Shown here in pieces: positions 17,259 to 25,378 of a stretch of DNA of 64,000 bases (position 1 is the stretch's first letter; every line of letters begins with the position of its first letter). This DNA comes from Saprospiraceae bacterium. GTDB taxonomy: Bacteria; Bacteroidota; Bacteroidia; Chitinophagales; Saprospiraceae. The position numbers were made by a program, and so were the translations under genes. The DNA is taken from NCBI GenBank assembly GCA_030729925.1, contig JANQWK010000030.1, positions 51,839 through 115,838 on the forward strand, given 5' to 3'. The notes below the pieces were generated by a model. That model worked only from the letters and a program-made list of their open reading frames with translations, was not told the DNA's origin and did not search any database.

Positions 17259-18581
17259 TCAGGATGCGGTAGTCCATTGATCCCTGGGGTCGGAAATAGC
17301 CCAGGCTGAACCTGCATTTTCAATACTGTTAAACATCGGAAGCCACTCGGCAGGACCTTCTGACTGGGTAAGAATTTCATACCGCCGCAACTTTAGGATA
17401 GGGTCAAGCGGATTAATCAGTACCGGACAAGCCTCCACACATGCATTACAGGTGGTACAAGCATGAATTTCTTCTTTGCTGATATAATCGAAGAGGGATT
17501 TGCCGTCATCGTAGTTTTTCGGATGGAGTTTGCCGTCGCTTGCAGCAATAGTGCGAGCCACCTCATCGGCACGATCCCGGATATCCATCATTACCTTTCG
17601 GGGCGATAACTTTTTGCCGGTCAGGTTGGCCGGGCAAACGGCCGTACAGCGACCGCATTCGGTGCAGGTATAAGCATTGAGTAAGTTCAGCCTACTCAAT
17701 GCAAAAACATCATGGGCTCCAAAATCGGGAAGTTCATCTGTATCCGACCCACTTGTTTCCGGCGCTAGTCCCATCATCACCTTAACCTCTTGCATTACCT
17801 CAGGCATATTTTCCATAGCCCCCCTGGGTTCTAGAGAGGCAAAATACGTATTGGGAAAAGCCAGTAGAATATGCAAATGTTTGGAAAACGGCAGATAAAG
17901 CAAAAAGCCATACACCACCAGGATATGCAGCCACCACCCAAAACGTTCTACTACCACCAGTGTTTGGGTATCCAGTGCTCCAAATAATGCTGGACCCGTG
18001 AAGCTACTGATCAGCAATCGCCCGGTATCCGGATAATGTGCCGGATCCAGTTGCTGAAGCAGTACATCGGCGCCGTTCATGGAGAAAATCCCGGTGATTA
18101 GCAGGATTTCAGCCACCAGGATCAAATTGGCATCTAAAGCAGGCCATCCCTTCATTTCCGGCTTTGAAAGCCGGGGCACTTGCAGCAGGTTTCTTCGTAC
18201 CAAAAAAACAAGGGTAGCCACAAAAGCCAGCAGCGAAAGAACTTCGATAGTAGAAATAATAAGTGTATAGAAAATGCCCAGAATGGGAGCAAAAAACCGG
18301 TGTACCCCTGCAAAGCCATCCAGTAAAATTTCGATCAACTCGATTTGGGTAAACAAAAAAGCCACATAAATGCATAGATGAAAAAAAGCGGGAATCCAAT
18401 TGGAGAACATCTTCTGCTGGCCAAAAGCAACCAGTAACACATGTTTCCAGCGTTTGCCGGTATCCCCTCCTATCGGTTCCGCTTTTCCAAGGAAAATCTT
18501 ATTTCGGATATGCCAAAACTGCCGGCCAGCCACAAAAAAAACGGCAAGGGTTAGCAGACTAAAAACTATTTGTTGAATCAT
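17259..18581 (-). CDS. membrane-bound 4Fe-4S protein with nitrate-reductase-gamma-like helices
   Basis: 440 residues from the ATG at 18579-18581; an in-frame reading to 18653 adds a non-hydrophobic leader with no ATG start. About six transmembrane helices fill the N-terminal two-thirds (for example IPAFFHLCIYVAFLFTQIEL and LHILVVYGFLLYLPFSKHLH), with His residues suited to bind b-type haem. The C-terminal third has two 4Fe-4S sites: CTECGRCTAVCP and CTTCNACVEACP. It is followed by the CCG-domain gene. The pair resembles EMO/DUF224 electron carriers; role inferred. Confidence 0.87.
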   Translation of the reverse strand: MIQQIVFSLLTLAVFFVAGRQFWHIRNKIFLGKAEPIGGDTGKRWKHVLLVAFGQQKMFSNWIPAFFHLCIYVAFLFTQIELIEILLDGFAGVHRFFAPILGIFYTLIISTIEVLSLLAFVATLVFLVRRNLLQVPRLSKPEMKGWPALDANLILVAEILLITGIFSMNGADVLLQQLDPAHYPDTGRLLISSFTGPALFGALDTQTLVVVERFGWWLHILVVYGFLLYLPFSKHLHILLAFPNTYFASLEPRGAMENMPEVMQEVKVMMGLAPETSGSDTDELPDFGAHDVFALSRLNLLNAYTCTECGRCTAVCPANLTGKKLSPRKVMMDIRDRADEVARTIAASDGKLHPKNYDDGKSLFDYISKEEIHACTTCNACVEACPVLINPLDPILKLRRYEILTQSEGPAEWLPMFNSIENAGSAWAISDPRDQWTTAS

Positions 18582-18653
18582 ATAGCGCTGTAGTTGTTGC
18601 GTAATTTGGGGAATAAATTTGCCGGAACCGAAAGCAGACCCGGTAAAATACAC

Positions 18654-18661
18654 TAATTTTG
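18654..18661 (+). promoter_or_regulatory. -7 box for the phosphoribosyltransferase gene
   Basis: TAATTTTG matches TAnnTTTG and lies 37 bases before the ATG at 18698. It supports that start over the upstream GTG/TTG/ATG alternatives near 18659, which would fall inside or ahead of the promoter. Confidence 0.4.
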
Positions 18662-18697
18662 ATGCACAAATTACCAGAACCCGGGAAATTTTTCACA

Positions 18698-19192
18698 ATG
18701 AAAATATTAAACCACCACCAGATTTCGCAAAAAATCAAGCGACTTTCGATAGAAATTCTTGAACAAAATTACCTGGAGACGGAAATTATTTTTGCAGGTG
18801 TCAACAAAAATGGATGGAAATTTGCACAATTGCTCGCAAATGAGGCAAGAAAACGCACCGAAATCCCCCTTCACCTGACAAATATTCGATTAAATCCGGC
18901 TGATCCACTATCAGAAGACATTGTTATTGACAGACCTCTGGCAAGCATAGCAGGAAAAACAATTATCCTGGTGGATGATGTTTCCAATACCGGGCGAACC
19001 CTTTTTTATGCGTTTAAGCCTCTTTTGGCTGCCCTACCGGCAAAAATTCAGGTAGCGGTACTCGTGGACAGAACACATAAGGCTTTTCCTGTTCAAGTAG
19101 ATTTTTGTGGACTTTCGCTTGCTACCACCCTGAAAGAGCATATAGAAGTCAGTCTTGCCGACGACGACCATTACGAAGCAGCACTGCATTAG
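18698..19192 (+). CDS. phosphoribosyltransferase (PyrR/uracil-hypoxanthine PRT-like)
   Basis: 164 residues from the ATG at 18698. The PRPP-binding motif is IILVDDVSNTGRTLFYA near residue 90. EIIFAGVNKNGWKFAQLL precedes it, and PVQVDFCGLSLATTLKEHIEV closes the domain. The length and the C-terminal block resemble PyrR, the bifunctional uracil phosphoribosyltransferase and attenuator, but other type I PRTs are possible. The pyr operon is not adjacent, which weakens PyrR as a regulatory assignment. The 3' end overlaps the patatin gene by four bases on the opposite strand. Confidence 0.8.
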   Translation: MKILNHHQISQKIKRLSIEILEQNYLETEIIFAGVNKNGWKFAQLLANEARKRTEIPLHLTNIRLNPADPLSEDIVIDRPLASIAGKTIILVDDVSNTGRTLFYAFKPLLAALPAKIQVAVLVDRTHKAFPVQVDFCGLSLATTLKEHIEVSLADDDHYEAALH

Positions 19193-19998
19193 ATACTCTG
19201 GCTTGCTCGAAGTACAGATAGTTTTTCCGCGAGTAGCGGTATTGCAAGTTGCATGGCTTCATAACCAAGTTTTGCGATTTCCTGATGCTTCCCAAACTGA
19301 AAAATGTGATAGTCGTGCAAGGCCTCCGGCTCTACCACTAAATCGCAAAGGGCTTTGCTGGGTTCTGCGTTGGCCTGGATAGACAGGTCAAAACTTCGAG
19401 ATAGGATGCCAAAAACATTGTTCAGGGCACGCTGCGTAACCGTTACCCGAGGCATCACATTGATCCCAATCAACACATCCACTTTGCCCACAAGCGACTT
19501 TGCAGGTAAATTATCCAGTAGCCCCCCATCCACGTACAGCGATCCATTCATACGCATAGGTTTGAAAACCATAGGAATAGAACAGGAACACAGAATGGGT
19601 TCGAACAGGGAGCCGGTATGTATGATTTCTTCTTTGCCCTCATTGAGATTGGTAACCGATACGTAGAGCGGTTTGTGGAGTTCTTCAAAGGTGTTTACCC
19701 GAACAAATGCTTTGAGCCGTTCCTCCAGATAGCCTAACGTGATGAGGCCATCATTGGGAAATCCGGGCTTTAGGATTTTCCAGATAGAGCCATCTTTTAC
19801 AAAATCCATCATGCTATCCGCATCGTGCCCTGCAGCATACAGCGCGCCCACTACCGAGCCCGCACTGGTACCCGACACGGCATGAATAGGTACTCCTGCT
19901 TCCTCCAGGGCGCGGATTGCTCCGATATGAGCAATCCCTCTGGCACCTCCACCGGATAAAGCAAGTCCTATCTTCAAATCCCTGTCCAAAAAATCCAT
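19189..19998 (-). CDS. patatin-like phospholipase family protein
   Basis: 269 residues. The oxyanion-hole stretch GGGARGIAHIGAIRALEEAG is followed by the nucleophile elbow GTSAG (Ser about residue 45) and the catalytic-dyad motif DGG in VDGGLLDNLP (about residue 160). These are the complete features of an active patatin/NTE-type serine lipase of the RssA/YchK subgroup. No signal peptide is seen, so it is probably cytoplasmic or membrane-associated. It converges on the PRT gene. Confidence 0.9.
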   Translation of the reverse strand: MDFLDRDLKIGLALSGGGARGIAHIGAIRALEEAGVPIHAVSGTSAGSVVGALYAAGHDADSMMDFVKDGSIWKILKPGFPNDGLITLGYLEERLKAFVRVNTFEELHKPLYVSVTNLNEGKEEIIHTGSLFEPILCSCSIPMVFKPMRMNGSLYVDGGLLDNLPAKSLVGKVDVLIGINVMPRVTVTQRALNNVFGILSRSFDLSIQANAEPSKALCDLVVEPEALHDYHIFQFGKHQEIAKLGYEAMQLAIPLLAEKLSVLRASQSI

Positions 19999-20026
19999 TG
20001 TTAACGCTTTATTGATATTTAAGCTA

Positions 20027-20034
20027 CAAAATTA
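20027..20034 (-). promoter_or_regulatory. -7 box for the patatin gene
   Basis: On the minus strand TAATTTTG matches TAnnTTTG and lies 28 bases before the ATG of the patatin gene. The 92-base gap to the divergent GDPD start has to hold both promoters. No clear -33 element is seen. Confidence 0.35.
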
Positions 20035-20090
20035 TTCTAATTTAGCCACAGTTGTAGAATTCTGCTTTGGCAAACCTTAACTGCTCCACT

Positions 20091-21029
20091 ATGCGCCCCT
20101 TACTCAATTTTGCCTTCCTTCTTGTCCTGGTTTCCTGTCAGGCTCCCCTTTATCAGGATCAGCCAACTGAAGGCTCCTGGCATATCGCCATTTCACCGGG
20201 GAAACTCTCGGCGGCCTTATCCCCCGAATCGCCCCTGCTTCCACTTATCAGTGCGCACCGTGGCGGACGTTTTCTGGAAGGCTTGCCCGAAAACTCCATC
20301 GCGGCATTCGAATACACCCTATCGGTCTGTCCGGCTATCCTCGAAATGGATATTTCCATGACGAAGGATAGTGTTCTGGTCTTGCTGCACGATGCCTCCC
20401 TCGACCGCACAACCAATGGTACCGGGAAAATTGAGGATAAAACATGGGAAGCAATCAGGAGTTTGAGGCTTAAAGACGATTTTGGTGGGCTAACCGAACA
20501 TCCTATCCCAACTTTAGAAGAGGCCCTGCGATGGGGCAAAGGGAAAGCCATTTTGTCTTTGGATGTAAAGCGAGGGGTCCCCTTCAAAAAGGTAGTGGAA
20601 TGGATTCATGCCACGGACACCCGTGATTGTGTATTTATAATCACCTATAATCCCGCTGACGCGAAAAAAGTTTATCAACTGGATCCCAAACTCATGATCT
20701 CTGCATCACTCAGAAATACAGAAGAAATACAGCGCATGGACAAAACCGGAATTCCTTATTCCAACCTTCTTGCATTTACAGGGACTATCCTGTCGGAAAA
20801 AACCCATTATCAAACCTTGCGCTCCAAAGGCGCAACCAGCATACAGGGAACCATGGGCAACCTGGACAAAATGGCGGAAACCAGAGGTTCAGAAATTTAC
20901 AGGAACATCGTCGGACTTGGCGCAGCTATACTGGCAACTGACCGGCCTAAAAAAGCCTGGGAGGCCATTCAGCCGGAGCAGATTGAAAAAGCAAACGACC
21001 ACTTTTCCATACGATTTGTCACAGAATAA
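20091..21029 (+). CDS. glycerophosphodiester phosphodiesterase family lipoprotein
   Basis: 312 residues from the ATG at 20091; an in-frame TTG at 20067 would break the signal peptide. MRPLLNFAFLLVLVSC is a lipoprotein signal with lipobox LVSC. The catalytic core has SAHRGG, PENSIAAFEYTL, LEMDISMTKDSVLVLLHD and LDRTTNGTG, which contain the His, Glu/Asp and Arg residues of the GDPD metal site. The C-terminal ILATDRPKKAWE block closes the TIM barrel. It probably hydrolyses glycerophosphodiesters in the periplasm. It converges on ctlX one base after its own stop. Confidence 0.9.
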   Translation: MRPLLNFAFLLVLVSCQAPLYQDQPTEGSWHIAISPGKLSAALSPESPLLPLISAHRGGRFLEGLPENSIAAFEYTLSVCPAILEMDISMTKDSVLVLLHDASLDRTTNGTGKIEDKTWEAIRSLRLKDDFGGLTEHPIPTLEEALRWGKGKAILSLDVKRGVPFKKVVEWIHATDTRDCVFIITYNPADAKKVYQLDPKLMISASLRNTEEIQRMDKTGIPYSNLLAFTGTILSEKTHYQTLRSKGATSIQGTMGNLDKMAETRGSEIYRNIVGLGAAILATDRPKKAWEAIQPEQIEKANDHFSIRFVTE

Positions 21030-21030
21030 C

Positions 21031-21963
21031 TTATCCGCGTTTGGGAAGAAAAACCTCTGCCATCATGCACCTTGCACTGCCTCCACCATATTTCTCAATG
21101 GTAGGAATGGCATACCATCGCAATTGGCAATGGTGGCTTAGTTGCTCCAATTGATTAGGAGTCAGACAATCATAGGCTGTCTTTGACATCACAAGCAGCG
21201 GATCTCCGCTTTTTTCCCTAACTTGTAGCATGTTTCCGGCAAAAGCCAGCATTTGAGGAAAACTGATAGCAATAACTTCTTTGCCATCAGCTTCTAAAGA
21301 AGCAACTACGGCAGCCCGTTCTGCGCCATCCGCTATGCTATCCAGACAAACTACAGCGAAGGTTTCGCCAATATTCATCATCACATTGGTATGATAGATT
21401 TTTTGTCCATTCGGATCAAGGGCGGTAAACACAACAGGTGAATAATCCATCTGTCTGCAAAAATCATCCAAAAGGGCGGGATCTGTACGTGGGCTCAAAC
21501 AAGCGTAAGCCTTTTTATGCTGTCGGTCAAGGATCAGGCTCCCCGTGCCCTCCAAAAACCGCCCCTCCCCTTCACCGTATTCCAAATGTATCCGCTTGCT
21601 CACCACAAAATCTTTCGCCAGTAACGCGATGATATCTTCCCTGCGTTCGTGTCTTCGAATGCTCGACAACATCGGATAGGTCACCACCGTACCATCCTGA
21701 TGAAAACTCACCCAGTTATTGGGAAAAACAGCATCTGTCTTGATAATCCGATCATCATCCTCCACCACAATAACCTCCACTCCCGAACTTCTCAACTGCT
21801 TAACCATCTCATCAAACTCCTCCTGAGCAAGCTGTTTGATCTCCGCCGGGGTGTGATCCAGTACATTGCTTTGGAAAGCATTACTTTCGGCGGTTTCAGG
21901 GTTAAACCCAAAACTTGCAGGTCTGATCATCAAAATAGTATGGGTAATTTGTTGCGCTGCCAT
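21031..21963 (-). CDS. ctlX: citrulline utilisation hydrolase CtlX-type amidinotransferase-fold protein
   Basis: 310 residues. It belongs to the arginine deiminase / amidinotransferase superfamily. ILMIRPASFGFNPETAESNAFQ, FPNNWVSFH, TYPMLSSIRRHERREDI and the C-terminal ARCMMAEVFLP, with the catalytic Cys, match the CtlX group. YHTNVMM holds the catalytic His. It hydrolyses citrulline or a related ureido/guanidino compound in the Bacteroidota family where it was named. No signal peptide is seen. The 75-base gap to the divergent SUI1 gene contains the latter's -7 box. Confidence 0.85.
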   Translation of the reverse strand: MAAQQITHTILMIRPASFGFNPETAESNAFQSNVLDHTPAEIKQLAQEEFDEMVKQLRSSGVEVIVVEDDDRIIKTDAVFPNNWVSFHQDGTVVTYPMLSSIRRHERREDIIALLAKDFVVSKRIHLEYGEGEGRFLEGTGSLILDRQHKKAYACLSPRTDPALLDDFCRQMDYSPVVFTALDPNGQKIYHTNVMMNIGETFAVVCLDSIADGAERAAVVASLEADGKEVIAISFPQMLAFAGNMLQVREKSGDPLLVMSKTAYDCLTPNQLEQLSHHCQLRWYAIPTIEKYGGGSARCMMAEVFLPKRG

Positions 21964-21986
21964 CCAAATAGTTTTTTTAAGAGGTG

Positions 21987-21994
21987 TACATTTG
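21987..21994 (+). promoter_or_regulatory. -7 box for the SUI1/YciH gene
   Basis: TACATTTG matches TAnnTTTG exactly and lies 45 bases before the ATG at 22039. It supports that start over a long upstream extension that would run across ctlX. Confidence 0.45.
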
Positions 21995-22038
21995 CATGTC
22001 GCACAAATGTATTTACTTTCCCTCTAAAACTGCATGTC

Positions 22039-22398
22039 ATGGCAAAGAAAAAGGACAAACCAAACAACAACAAGGGACTCATTTATTCTACTGACCCCGA
22101 ATTCGATTATCACTTCGGAGATGACGAAGAGGTGCAGGAAAGCCTCCCTTCAAAACAACAAAAACTTCGCATTAGCCTCGACAAAAAGCAACGGGCAGGA
22201 AAGGAAGTTACCCTTATTACCGGATTTCAAGGCCTCGAAGCAGACCTTAATGCGCTGGGGAAATCTTTAAAAAGCTTTTGTGGCGTTGGGGGATCAGTTA
22301 AAAACAATGAAATCTTGCTACAAGGTGACCAGCGAAAAAAAGTACTGGACTGGCTGCTCAAAAATAATTATACCCAGAGCAAGATATCTGGTATGTAA
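22039..22398 (+). CDS. translation initiation factor SUI1/eIF1 family (YciH-like)
   Basis: 119 residues from the ATG at 22039. The N-terminus is basic (MAKKKDKPNNNKG). The SUI1 core runs from about residue 45 to the end: RISLDKKQRAGKEVTLITGFQG, KSLKSFCGVGGSVKNNEILLQGDQ and a C-terminal LDWLLKNNY. The KxCGxGGxxK block is the defining motif of the fold. Bacterial YciH proteins bind the ribosome and are thought to affect start-codon fidelity; the role is otherwise open. It converges on the DUF3810 gene with an 11-base gap. Confidence 0.92.
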   Translation: MAKKKDKPNNNKGLIYSTDPEFDYHFGDDEEVQESLPSKQQKLRISLDKKQRAGKEVTLITGFQGLEADLNALGKSLKSFCGVGGSVKNNEILLQGDQRKKVLDWLLKNNYTQSKISGM

Positions 22399-22409
22399 TT
22401 GAAAATCAA

Positions 22410-23486
22410 TTATTTTAACTCAGGCGACAGCCGCTGGTAACCATTTTTTTGGTACCAGGCATGTGTCAGCATCAGAACCCGGTTGTAATTCTGAATACCT
22501 TCGGCTATCCCCTGGGATTTGAGATAAGCGTTATACATGCGATTCCTGAAATCGGGAAAGAAGTCAGGATACTTATCCAATGCAGCATAAATAGCCTTAA
22601 GATCGTCCAGCGTTTTTTGCGGCAGCAAAGACAAGATACGTTCAAAATCCTGAGGGCGATATCTTCGGTAGTGACCAGCAAGAATTCGCCAGTAGCTCAA
22701 GTGGCCAGCATATCGAATATAGGGATTATCTGAATGGGTGGTAGTCAAATAAGCCAGGAAATTACAGGTGCCCTCATCGCCGTAACCCAGACCGTGTCCC
22801 ATCTCGTGTGACATCACCCAGGGCCATTCCAAAGGATGCAAACCAGCATCTACCTGTCCTTGCCCGCTAAAAGGAAAATACAAGCCGGAAGAACTAAAAC
22901 GCAGAAAAATTCCATCCGGATAAATAGGATATGCCCTAACCCGACCCGCAACGGGGATTTGTTGCGTAGCACTCCACGCGTACAATTTTTTGCGTAGCAA
23001 TTGCTCCAAATCGGCATCTGGTATCAAAGTACTATCGAACAAAAACAAGTGCTGCAAAGCTGTCGTTTCATGTTCCAAAGCCTCACAAAGATCATCGGCC
23101 GAAAGCGGAACGGGGCTCAAACCCAGAACATGTTCTATGGGCTGGCGCTGGTAATTGAACCCCCACAAGACATAAAAAAGCACCACGATGACCGAGACCA
23201 GCGACACCATGCGTTTAACCAATAAAAGGGGGTGACGCCAGGAACTAAAAAAGATCCGAAACAACAAAAATAACAAAAACATCACCCATAAATAAATCAT
23301 GGGAAACGGTAGCCAGCCAAAAGCGCCATCCAAACCCGACCTGATCCATAAAAAAACGCCTCGACTGTATCCGTATTCTACCAAATCCGGATATCGGGCC
23401 AAAATAGCATTTAACAAGATCGTCACCAATGCCGCAAACAACCAGAAGAAGGAACGGACTTTCAACAGATGTGGAAAATATCTCAC
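22410..23486 (-). CDS. DUF3810 membrane protein with a zinc-metallopeptidase motif
   Basis: 358 residues. The start is GTG at 23484-23486; the next in-frame ATG is about 60 residues in, so GTG is preferred. Three N-terminal hydrophobic segments (FFWLFAALVTILLNAIL, IYLWVMFLLFLLFRIFF and LVSVIVVLFYVLWGF) are followed by an extracytoplasmic domain. It contains MSHEMGHGLGYGDEGTCNFLAYL: a HExxH motif with a downstream Glu in an EGxxN context, as in gluzincins. The family is Bacteroidota-specific as far as I know, without assigned substrate. The zinc-protease function is inference. Confidence 0.85.
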   Translation of the reverse strand: MRYFPHLLKVRSFFWLFAALVTILLNAILARYPDLVEYGYSRGVFLWIRSGLDGAFGWLPFPMIYLWVMFLLFLLFRIFFSSWRHPLLLVKRMVSLVSVIVVLFYVLWGFNYQRQPIEHVLGLSPVPLSADDLCEALEHETTALQHLFLFDSTLIPDADLEQLLRKKLYAWSATQQIPVAGRVRAYPIYPDGIFLRFSSSGLYFPFSGQGQVDAGLHPLEWPWVMSHEMGHGLGYGDEGTCNFLAYLTTTHSDNPYIRYAGHLSYWRILAGHYRRYRPQDFERILSLLPQKTLDDLKAIYAALDKYPDFFPDFRNRMYNAYLKSQGIAEGIQNYNRVLMLTHAWYQKNGYQRLSPELK

Positions 23487-23601
23487 CAGGCAAAAAAAAT
23501 TAAATCCCTAATTTTGCGAAGATAAAGGGAAGTGCAACCAAAAGCAGGTTTTTCTTGTTAGAAAAAAACTTGTAATTTTTTAATGATAAAATCACGTCAC
23601 G

Positions 23602-23928
23602 ATGGCATTTGAATTAACCGATCAAAACTTTGCCGAACGCATAGAAACGGGGGTAACTGTTGTTGATTTTTGGGCAGAATGGTGTGGTCCCTGCCGCATG
23701 ATTGCACCTATCATCGAAGAATTGTCTGTAGAGTACAAGGACAAAGCTCTGATTGGCAAGCTCAACGTAGATGAAAATCCGGAAGTTTCCATAAAATATG
23801 GAATCAGAAGCATACCTACCATTTTGGTTCTCAAAGATGGCCAGGAAGTTGCCAGACAAGTGGGTACGACCTCGAAGAAAAATCTGGCTCGCATTATAGA
23901 CGACCAGTTGTCACCTGCGCAGGCCTAA
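23602..23928 (+). CDS. trxA: thioredoxin
   Basis: 108 residues, the classical length. The redox motif is WCGPC in VVDFWAEWCGPCRMIAPIIEEL, and the cis-Pro is in RSIPTILVLKDG. It lacks a signal peptide, so it is the cytoplasmic disulfide reductant. It stands alone between the divergent DUF3810 gene and a perfect terminator, so it is probably monocistronic. Confidence 0.96.
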   Translation: MAFELTDQNFAERIETGVTVVDFWAEWCGPCRMIAPIIEELSVEYKDKALIGKLNVDENPEVSIKYGIRSIPTILVLKDGQEVARQVGTTSKKNLARIIDDQLSPAQA

Positions 23929-23943
23929 CTCATTCCATCGGTA

Positions 23944-23982
23944 AGCCCCCGGCAATTTAAATTGTCGGGGGCTTGTTTTTTC
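23944..23982 (+). terminator. Rho-independent terminator after trxA
   Basis: A 15-bp near-perfect stem (AGCCCCCGGCAATTT paired with AAATTGTCGGGGGCT, one G-T pair) at 23944-23973 is followed by TTGTTTTTT. It begins 16 bases past the trxA stop. Confidence 0.9.
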
Positions 23983-24025
23983 GCGATAGCGGAATTAACT
24001 TCCCTCTCAGACTCAAACTGAAGCA

Positions 24026-24958
24026 ATGAACTTACTGAACAATGTAGAAGAAAGGCAATTGGGTAACCTGGAATTGCTGGCTCGACAGGTCGTGGAGGGA
24101 TTTATCATTGGTTTGCACAAAAGTCCCTTTCATGGTTTTTCAGTCGAATTTGCCGAACACAGGCTATACAACCCAGGGGAATCTACCCGAAATCTGGACT
24201 GGAAGGTTTTTGCGCGGACAGACAAGTTGTTTGTAAAGCGGTTTGAAGAAGAAACCAACCTGCGTTGCCAACTGGTCATAGATGCTTCATCTTCGATGTA
24301 TTTCCCGGAAAAAGCCAAGAACCAAAAAAAATTATACCTCAACAAAATTCGGTTTTCTGCATTGGCAGCTTCTGCGTTGATGAACTTGCTTCAAAGGCAG
24401 CGAGATGCTTTCGGACTGAGCGTGTTTGCTGAGTCGCTACAACAGCATACTCCTTGCAAATCGAGCACTACTCATTATAGACTATTGCTCAGTTATCTCG
24501 ATCAGCTGATCCAATTGCCCGAGCGCAACAAACAAACCGCCGCAGCGGAGTCACTGCACCAAATTGCCGAAAGCATCCACAAACGATCCATGGTGATCAT
24601 TTTCAGCGACATGATGGACTCGGGTGCCGATTCGGATGAATTGTTCCGTGCTTTACAGCATCTTAAGCACAACAAGCACGAAGTAATTCTTTTTCACGTG
24701 GTGGATCAGGCCAAGGAAATGGAACTTGCTTTTGACAACAGGCCCTATTTGTTTGTTGATATGGAAACCGGAGAAAAGGTGCGGTTGCAGTCAAATCAGA
24801 TTAAGGATCAATACGTGGCGCAAATGAAGGCCTTTAAGGATGCCTTGCGGCTAAAATGCATGCAGTACAAAATTGATTTTGTCGAAGCTGATATCAATAA
24901 AGGGGTGAACCCCATACTACAGTCATTTTTGGTCAAACGCAGCAAAATGCGCATTTAA
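24026..24958 (+). CDS. DUF58 domain protein (vWA-like, MoxR-associated type)
   Basis: 310 residues. YNPGESTRNLDWKVFARTDKLFVKRF is the signature block of DUF58. It is followed by a vWA-like core with LVIDASSSMYF (a MIDAS-like DxSxS) and FSDMMDSG. DUF58 proteins usually accompany MoxR AAA ATPases in assembling or activating metal centres or envelope proteins. No moxR is next to it here. It is the first gene of a three-gene run with the S4 protein (19-base gap) and the serine hydrolase (11-base gap). Confidence 0.88.
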   Translation: MNLLNNVEERQLGNLELLARQVVEGFIIGLHKSPFHGFSVEFAEHRLYNPGESTRNLDWKVFARTDKLFVKRFEEETNLRCQLVIDASSSMYFPEKAKNQKKLYLNKIRFSALAASALMNLLQRQRDAFGLSVFAESLQQHTPCKSSTTHYRLLLSYLDQLIQLPERNKQTAAAESLHQIAESIHKRSMVIIFSDMMDSGADSDELFRALQHLKHNKHEVILFHVVDQAKEMELAFDNRPYLFVDMETGEKVRLQSNQIKDQYVAQMKAFKDALRLKCMQYKIDFVEADINKGVNPILQSFLVKRSKMRI

Positions 24959-24977
24959 GAGATCAAATAGTCGTAGC

Positions 24978-25367
24978 GTGAAAGATAAAGTAAGAATTGA
25001 CAAATGGCTCTGGAGCGTTCGGATTTTTAAGTCCCGAACCCTGTCCACCGATGAGTGTAAATCGGGGAAGGTGAAAATAAACAGCAGCTCGGTGAAGCCC
25101 TCTTCCTTGTTGAGTGTAGGCGATACGGTGGAAGTAAAAAAGAATGGATTTACCTTTACCTACAAGGTGTTGATGCTGCTTGAAAACCGGGTAGGCGCTC
25201 CTATCGCCCAGACCTGCTATGCGGATCTTACGCCGGAGTCAGAGCTCAACAAATACAAAGAATGGTATGTCGGAAAAGGCATTGGAGAACTCAGGGAGAA
25301 GGGAGCAGGACGGCCTACGAAAAGAGAAAGAAGAGAGATTGATAAATACAAAACGGACCAATTTTAA
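24978..25367 (+). CDS. S4-domain RNA-binding protein, Hsp15 family
   Basis: 129 residues. The start is GTG at 24978; no ATG precedes the conserved N-terminus. VRIDKWLWSVRIFKSRTLSTDEC and GKVKINSS form the S4 RNA-binding fold. The basic C-terminal tail (KRERREIDKY) is typical of Hsp15/HslR, which binds the 50S subunit carrying a nascent peptidyl-tRNA and helps recycle stalled ribosomes. Other short S4 proteins (for example YlmH-like) lack the C-terminal extension. It sits in the DUF58 operon. Confidence 0.85.
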   Translation: MKDKVRIDKWLWSVRIFKSRTLSTDECKSGKVKINSSSVKPSSLLSVGDTVEVKKNGFTFTYKVLMLLENRVGAPIAQTCYADLTPESELNKYKEWYVGKGIGELREKGAGRPTKRERREIDKYKTDQF

Positions 25368-25378
25368 ATTTTCTTTTT

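Noticed and set aside
21649..22038. Upstream extension of the SUI1 gene by 130 codons.
   Set aside because: It is antisense to ctlX; the -7 box at 21987 and the ATG at 22039 explain the gene.
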